NCBI GenBank assembly: GCA_029012165.1
Contig: JAQXLO010000231.1
Location: 1-9,761 of the forward strand
From: Oscillospiraceae bacterium
Lineage (GTDB): Bacteria > Bacillota > Clostridia > Oscillospirales > Acutalibacteraceae
Length of the DNA stretch: 9,761 bases
Direction: 5' to 3'
The notes under the pieces were generated by a model. It ran no database searches. It worked only from the letters and a program-made list of their open reading frames with translations, and was not told the DNA's origin. The position numbers and the translations under genes were made by a program. Shown piece after piece: positions 7,109 through 9,761 of this stretch. The first letter of the stretch is position 1. Each line of letters opens with the position of its first letter.

Positions 7109-8299
7109 CTATTTCTTTTGCAGATTGGACGCTCTCGAGACGGACAGGACAATGCCCATCTCCCCCAACAGCACCAACAGGGACGATCCGCCGTAGCTGA
7201 AAAACGGCAGGCTGATGCCGGTGTTGGGAATGGTATCCGTCACGACCAGAACATTCAGGATGGTCTGCAGACCGATCTGGGTGATGATGCCCATCACCAG
7301 CAGGGCGTTGAAGCGCTTGTCGCTGTTCATGGCGATGACGAAGCCGCGCCAGATCAGCAGGGCGAACACCACAAGGATCGCCACTGCGCCGACAAATCCC
7401 AGCTCCTCGCAGATGATGGAAAAAATAAAGTCGTTCTGCGGCTCGGGCATATACAGGTGCTTCTGCTTGGACTTGCCCAGTCCCTGCCCGAACAGACCGC
7501 CCGAACCGATGGCGTACAGCGATTGGTTCGTCTGCCAGCGGATATCCTTGGCAAAACTGTCCTTGTCGAGCCAGGCGATCAGCCGGTTTTGCGCATAGGT
7601 GCCGATGGGCAGCTTGGGAATGATCTGCTCATGGAAAAGCAGGAACACCGTTAAGCCCACCACTGACACGGATATGGCGGCAACGATCCATCGTGTTCGC
7701 ACGCCGCCCAGCACCAGCATCGCCGCACCGATGCCCAAAAGGAGAATGGTACAGGACAAATGGTTTTCCGCAAGGACGAGACCGCAGGTCAGCACCATCA
7801 TCACAAAGCAGATCGGGATGGCGAGGTCGTGATTGCCGAACCGTTCGGCGATCTTTTTACGTTCGGAGAGTACCCGGGCGCAAAACAGAATCAGTCCGAA
7901 TTTTGCCAGCTCCGACGGCTGAAACTGCGGCAGGAGCGGCAAATCCAGCCAGCGGCGGAAGTCCTCTTTGTTGTCGATTTTTGCCGGCATGACCAGCACC
8001 AGCACCAGCAGGGCGAGGTAGATCAGGGCGAAAATATAGGCGAACTTTTTCAGCACTGTCACCCGGATGCGGGACACCACCAGCATCACGATCACGCCGA
8101 CCACGGCAAAAAGAAGCTGTCGCTTGAAGTAGTACGCCGGATCGTAGCCCGCCTCCTTGGAGTAGCTGGCGGAGACGTAGCTGGCGGAGTACAGCATGAT
8201 GACGCCGCCCGTCAGCAGGAGGATCACGATGATGAAGAAGGGCATATCGTAGCTGCCCTGCTGAATCCAGTTTTTGATCCCTTTCAAACTTTTTTGCAT
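7109..8299 (-). CDS. ftsW: SEDS-family peptidoglycan glycosyltransferase (FtsW/SpoVE type)
   Basis: Integral membrane polymerase that joins lipid II into glycan strands, working with a class B PBP. The 396-residue protein has about ten hydrophobic segments, the first at 20-38 (PFFIIVILLLTGGVIMLYS). SEDS landmarks are FQPSELAKFG (126-135), NQSLYAIGSGGLFGQGLG (258-275), MPEPQNDFIFSIICEELGFVG (284-304), and PNTGISLPFFSYGGSS (358-373). D290 in NDFIF lines up with the proposed catalytic aspartate (D297 of E. coli FtsW, where the motif reads HTDFIF). I start at ATG 8299-8297, five bases after GGAGG (8309-8305). An in-frame TTG at 8311 overlaps that ribosome site and is rejected. The gene follows mraY after 27 bp with no murD between. 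FtsW, SpoVE and RodA cannot be told apart with certainty from sequence; position in the dcw cluster favours FtsW or SpoVE over RodA. Confidence 0.93.
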   Translation of the reverse strand: MQKSLKGIKNWIQQGSYDMPFFIIVILLLTGGVIMLYSASYVSASYSKEAGYDPAYYFKRQLLFAVVGVIVMLVVSRIRVTVLKKFAYIFALIYLALLVLVLVMPAKIDNKEDFRRWLDLPLLPQFQPSELAKFGLILFCARVLSERKKIAERFGNHDLAIPICFVMMVLTCGLVLAENHLSCTILLLGIGAAMLVLGGVRTRWIVAAISVSVVGLTVFLLFHEQIIPKLPIGTYAQNRLIAWLDKDSFAKDIRWQTNQSLYAIGSGGLFGQGLGKSKQKHLYMPEPQNDFIFSIICEELGFVGAVAILVVFALLIWRGFVIAMNSDKRFNALLVMGIITQIGLQTILNVLVVTDTIPNTGISLPFFSYGGSSLLVLLGEMGIVLSVSRASNLQKK

Positions 8300-8326
8300 A
8301 GTAACCTCCAATAGATCGGAGCGCTG

Positions 8327-9349
8327 TCAGGCTTTCATCAAAAAGATGCCGACGGCACAGCCGATCATATTGACAACCGTAAATACGGAAACGATCTTTT
8401 TTTCGCTCCAGCCCGACAGTTCAAAATGGTGATGAATGGGCGCCATTTTGAAAATGCGTTTGCCGTGGGTCAGCTTGAAATACACGATCTGTATCGCATC
8501 GGACAGCCCTTCGGCAACGTACACGATCCCCACGGGAAGCAATATCAGCGGGCAGCCGACGGCATACGCCAAAGCGACCACCATGCCGCCGAGAAACATG
8601 GAGCCTGTATCGCCCATAAACACCTTGGCGGGGTGACGATTCCACACGAGAAAACCGGCGCATCCCCCTGCCAAAGCCGCCGCAATCAGGCTGACGCCGA
8701 ACAGCTTCTGCATGGCGGCAATCACCAAAAATGCCACCGCCGCCGTCAGCGTCACACTGCCGCACAGACCGTCCACGCCGTCGGTGAAATTGACCGCATT
8801 GACTGTGGCGTACAGCACCACCAGACCGAAAATCCAAAAGAAAATGCCCATCTCCACATTGCCCACAAGGGGAATATACATATAGGGCTTTTGATTCATG
8901 CTTCTGTACAGCGACCAGAGGTAGGCACATATCACGAGAATTTGCAGTGCCGTTTTCTGCCGGATGGTCAGACCCAGATTGCGCTTTTTGACGACCTTGA
9001 TATAGTCATCCGCAAAGCCGATCATCCCAAACGCCAGCGCCATCAAAATGCCGGAGATGACCTTGGTGCGCATCTCCAGCGGCACAGGATAGTCCCCGGC
9101 GAGGATATCGCCGCCGGTGAGGGCGTCCGTCACCAGCGCCACAATGACCGCCGCAAAAATGCCTGCAACAAACAGGACGCCGCCCATGGTGGGCGTGCCC
9201 TGCTTTTTCTTGTGCCATGCGGGTCCGATGGACAGAATCGTCTGACCGAATTTCAGCCTGTGCAGCCACGGGATGAGCGCAAAGCCCAGTGCGGTCGTCA
9301 CCGAAAACGCCACCACGCCTGCCAGCACGATCAGTGCAACGGGACTCAT
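8327..9349 (-). CDS. mraY: Phospho-N-acetylmuramoyl-pentapeptide transferase (MraY)
   Basis: Moves phospho-MurNAc-pentapeptide from UDP to undecaprenyl phosphate, making lipid I. The 340-residue polytopic membrane protein shows the expected motif series: GPAWHKKKQGTPTMGG (42-57), GFADDYIKV with the aspartate pair D114-D115, GLTIRQKTALQ (126-136), NAVNFTDGVDGL (184-195, D190 and D193), NRHPAKVFMGDTGS (237-250, D247) and the HHH loop MAPIHHHFE (302-310). About ten hydrophobic segments separate these. ATG at 9349 overlaps the murF stop in an ATGA, with AGGAG (9362-9358) eight bases upstream, so translation is probably coupled. In most dcw clusters murD follows; here an ftsW-type gene comes next after 27 bp. 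The protein ends in IFLMKA with TGA at 8329-8327. I see no missing key residue. Confidence 0.98.
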   Translation of the reverse strand: MSPVALIVLAGVVAFSVTTALGFALIPWLHRLKFGQTILSIGPAWHKKKQGTPTMGGVLFVAGIFAAVIVALVTDALTGGDILAGDYPVPLEMRTKVISGILMALAFGMIGFADDYIKVVKKRNLGLTIRQKTALQILVICAYLWSLYRSMNQKPYMYIPLVGNVEMGIFFWIFGLVVLYATVNAVNFTDGVDGLCGSVTLTAAVAFLVIAAMQKLFGVSLIAAALAGGCAGFLVWNRHPAKVFMGDTGSMFLGGMVVALAYAVGCPLILLPVGIVYVAEGLSDAIQIVYFKLTHGKRIFKMAPIHHHFELSGWSEKKIVSVFTVVNMIGCAVGIFLMKA

Positions 9350-9761
9350 GCCTCCAACTCCTGATAGACGAGCTGCAAAATTTCCTCCAGCTTCATGCCT
9401 CGGCTTCCCTTGACCAGCACGGCGTCCCCCGGTTCCAAAAGGCGAAGCAGTGCTTCGGCAAGTGCCTGCTTATCCGCAAAATGCTCCACCGTGCGCACGC
9501 CCTTTTCTCGGGCGGTCTGTGCCGTTTTTTTCGACTGTTCTCCGTAGAGAAACAGAATGTCCGTTCCCTTTTCCGCCGCCAAAGCGCCGGAACGTCTGTG
9601 CGCTTCGTCCGACACGGCGCCCAGCTCCAGCATATCTCCGAGAACGGCGATGCGGCGGCGCACTTTCAAATCGGAAAGCGTCTGCAATGCCGCACACACG
9701 GAATCGGGGCTGGCGTTGTAGCAGTCCTCGATAAACCGAATGTCTTTGACCGTGCGCATTC
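9346..9761 (-). CDS. murF: UDP-MurNAc-tripeptide--D-alanyl-D-alanine ligase (MurF), C-terminal part only
   Basis: Only the last 138 or so residues are in the window; the 5' end lies beyond base 9761. The reaction is ATP-dependent addition of D-Ala-D-Ala to UDP-MurNAc-tripeptide in the cytosol. What is visible is the C-terminal domain of a Mur ligase: FIEDCYNASPDS near the window edge, the hinge-type RRRIAVLGDMLELG with the MurF-typical GDMLELG, a SDEAHRRSG segment, and the ending GDAVLVKGSRGMKLEEI. The DCYNASPDS and KGSRGMKLEE pair is characteristic of MurF rather than MurC, D or E. The ATG at 9759 is internal, not the start. The stop TGA (9348-9346) overlaps the mraY start by four bases, as expected for murF-mraY order. 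Confidence 0.95.
   Translation of the reverse strand, partial: MRTVKDIRFIEDCYNASPDSVCAALQTLSDLKVRRRIAVLGDMLELGAVSDEAHRRSGALAAEKGTDILFLYGEQSKKTAQTAREKGVRTVEHFADKQALAEALLRLLEPGDAVLVKGSRGMKLEEILQLVYQELEA

Noticed and set aside
8300..8311. Earlier ftsW start at TTG 8311
   Set aside because: The TTG overlaps the GGAGG ribosome site that serves ATG 8299.
5922..9364. Plus-strand open frames opposite murG, ftsW and mraY
   Set aside because: Antisense shadows of three well-supported genes, with H/Q/D-rich translations and no family resemblance.

Overview
This window is an ordinary-looking but rearranged division and cell wall (dcw) cluster from a low-complexity-free, fairly G+C-rich Firmicute. The lineage is most probably a Clostridia/Oscillospirales-type gut bacterium. 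I infer that from the protein flavour and from a murG-murA-ftsQ-ftsZ order; no rRNA or other marker is present to prove it. Every gene I can support lies on the minus strand, so transcription runs from the right end of the window (9761) to the left end (1).

Layout in transcription order: 3' part of murF (9761-9346), mraY (9349-8327, ATGA overlap with murF), a SEDS-family ftsW/spoVE (8299-7109), murG (7091-5961), a 123-bp control region (5960-5838), murA (5837-4569), ftsQ/divIB (4555-3443), an AT-rich 102-bp promoter region (3442-3341), ftsZ (3340-2087), a short gap holding a strong hairpin plus U tract (2086-2030), pyruvate kinase pyk (2029-617), a 199-bp leader carrying what I read as a yjdF riboswitch (616-418), and yjdF (417-1). 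Coding regions fill almost everything, and no stretch above 300 bp lacks a gene.

The genes cover consecutive steps. MurF finishes UDP-MurNAc-pentapeptide, MraY makes lipid I, MurG makes lipid II, and the SEDS protein polymerises it. MurA is the committed first step of the same pathway, FtsQ is a divisome scaffold and FtsZ builds the ring. Pyk (PEP to pyruvate) sits directly downstream of ftsZ; PEP is also a MurA substrate, so the two enzymes draw on one metabolite. YjdF is a small basic protein of unknown function with its own azaaromatic-type riboswitch and is probably unrelated to the wall genes.

The most notable points are the yjdF riboswitch with a visible ribosome-site hairpin, the terminator-like hairpin just before the pyk ribosome site, two stem-loops and a possible promoter between murG and murA, the absence of murD, murC, ftsA and the spoIIG genes from their usual places, and an atypical FtsZ C-terminal peptide. 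I see no mobile element, CRISPR, tRNA or rRNA, and no convincing wholly new system.
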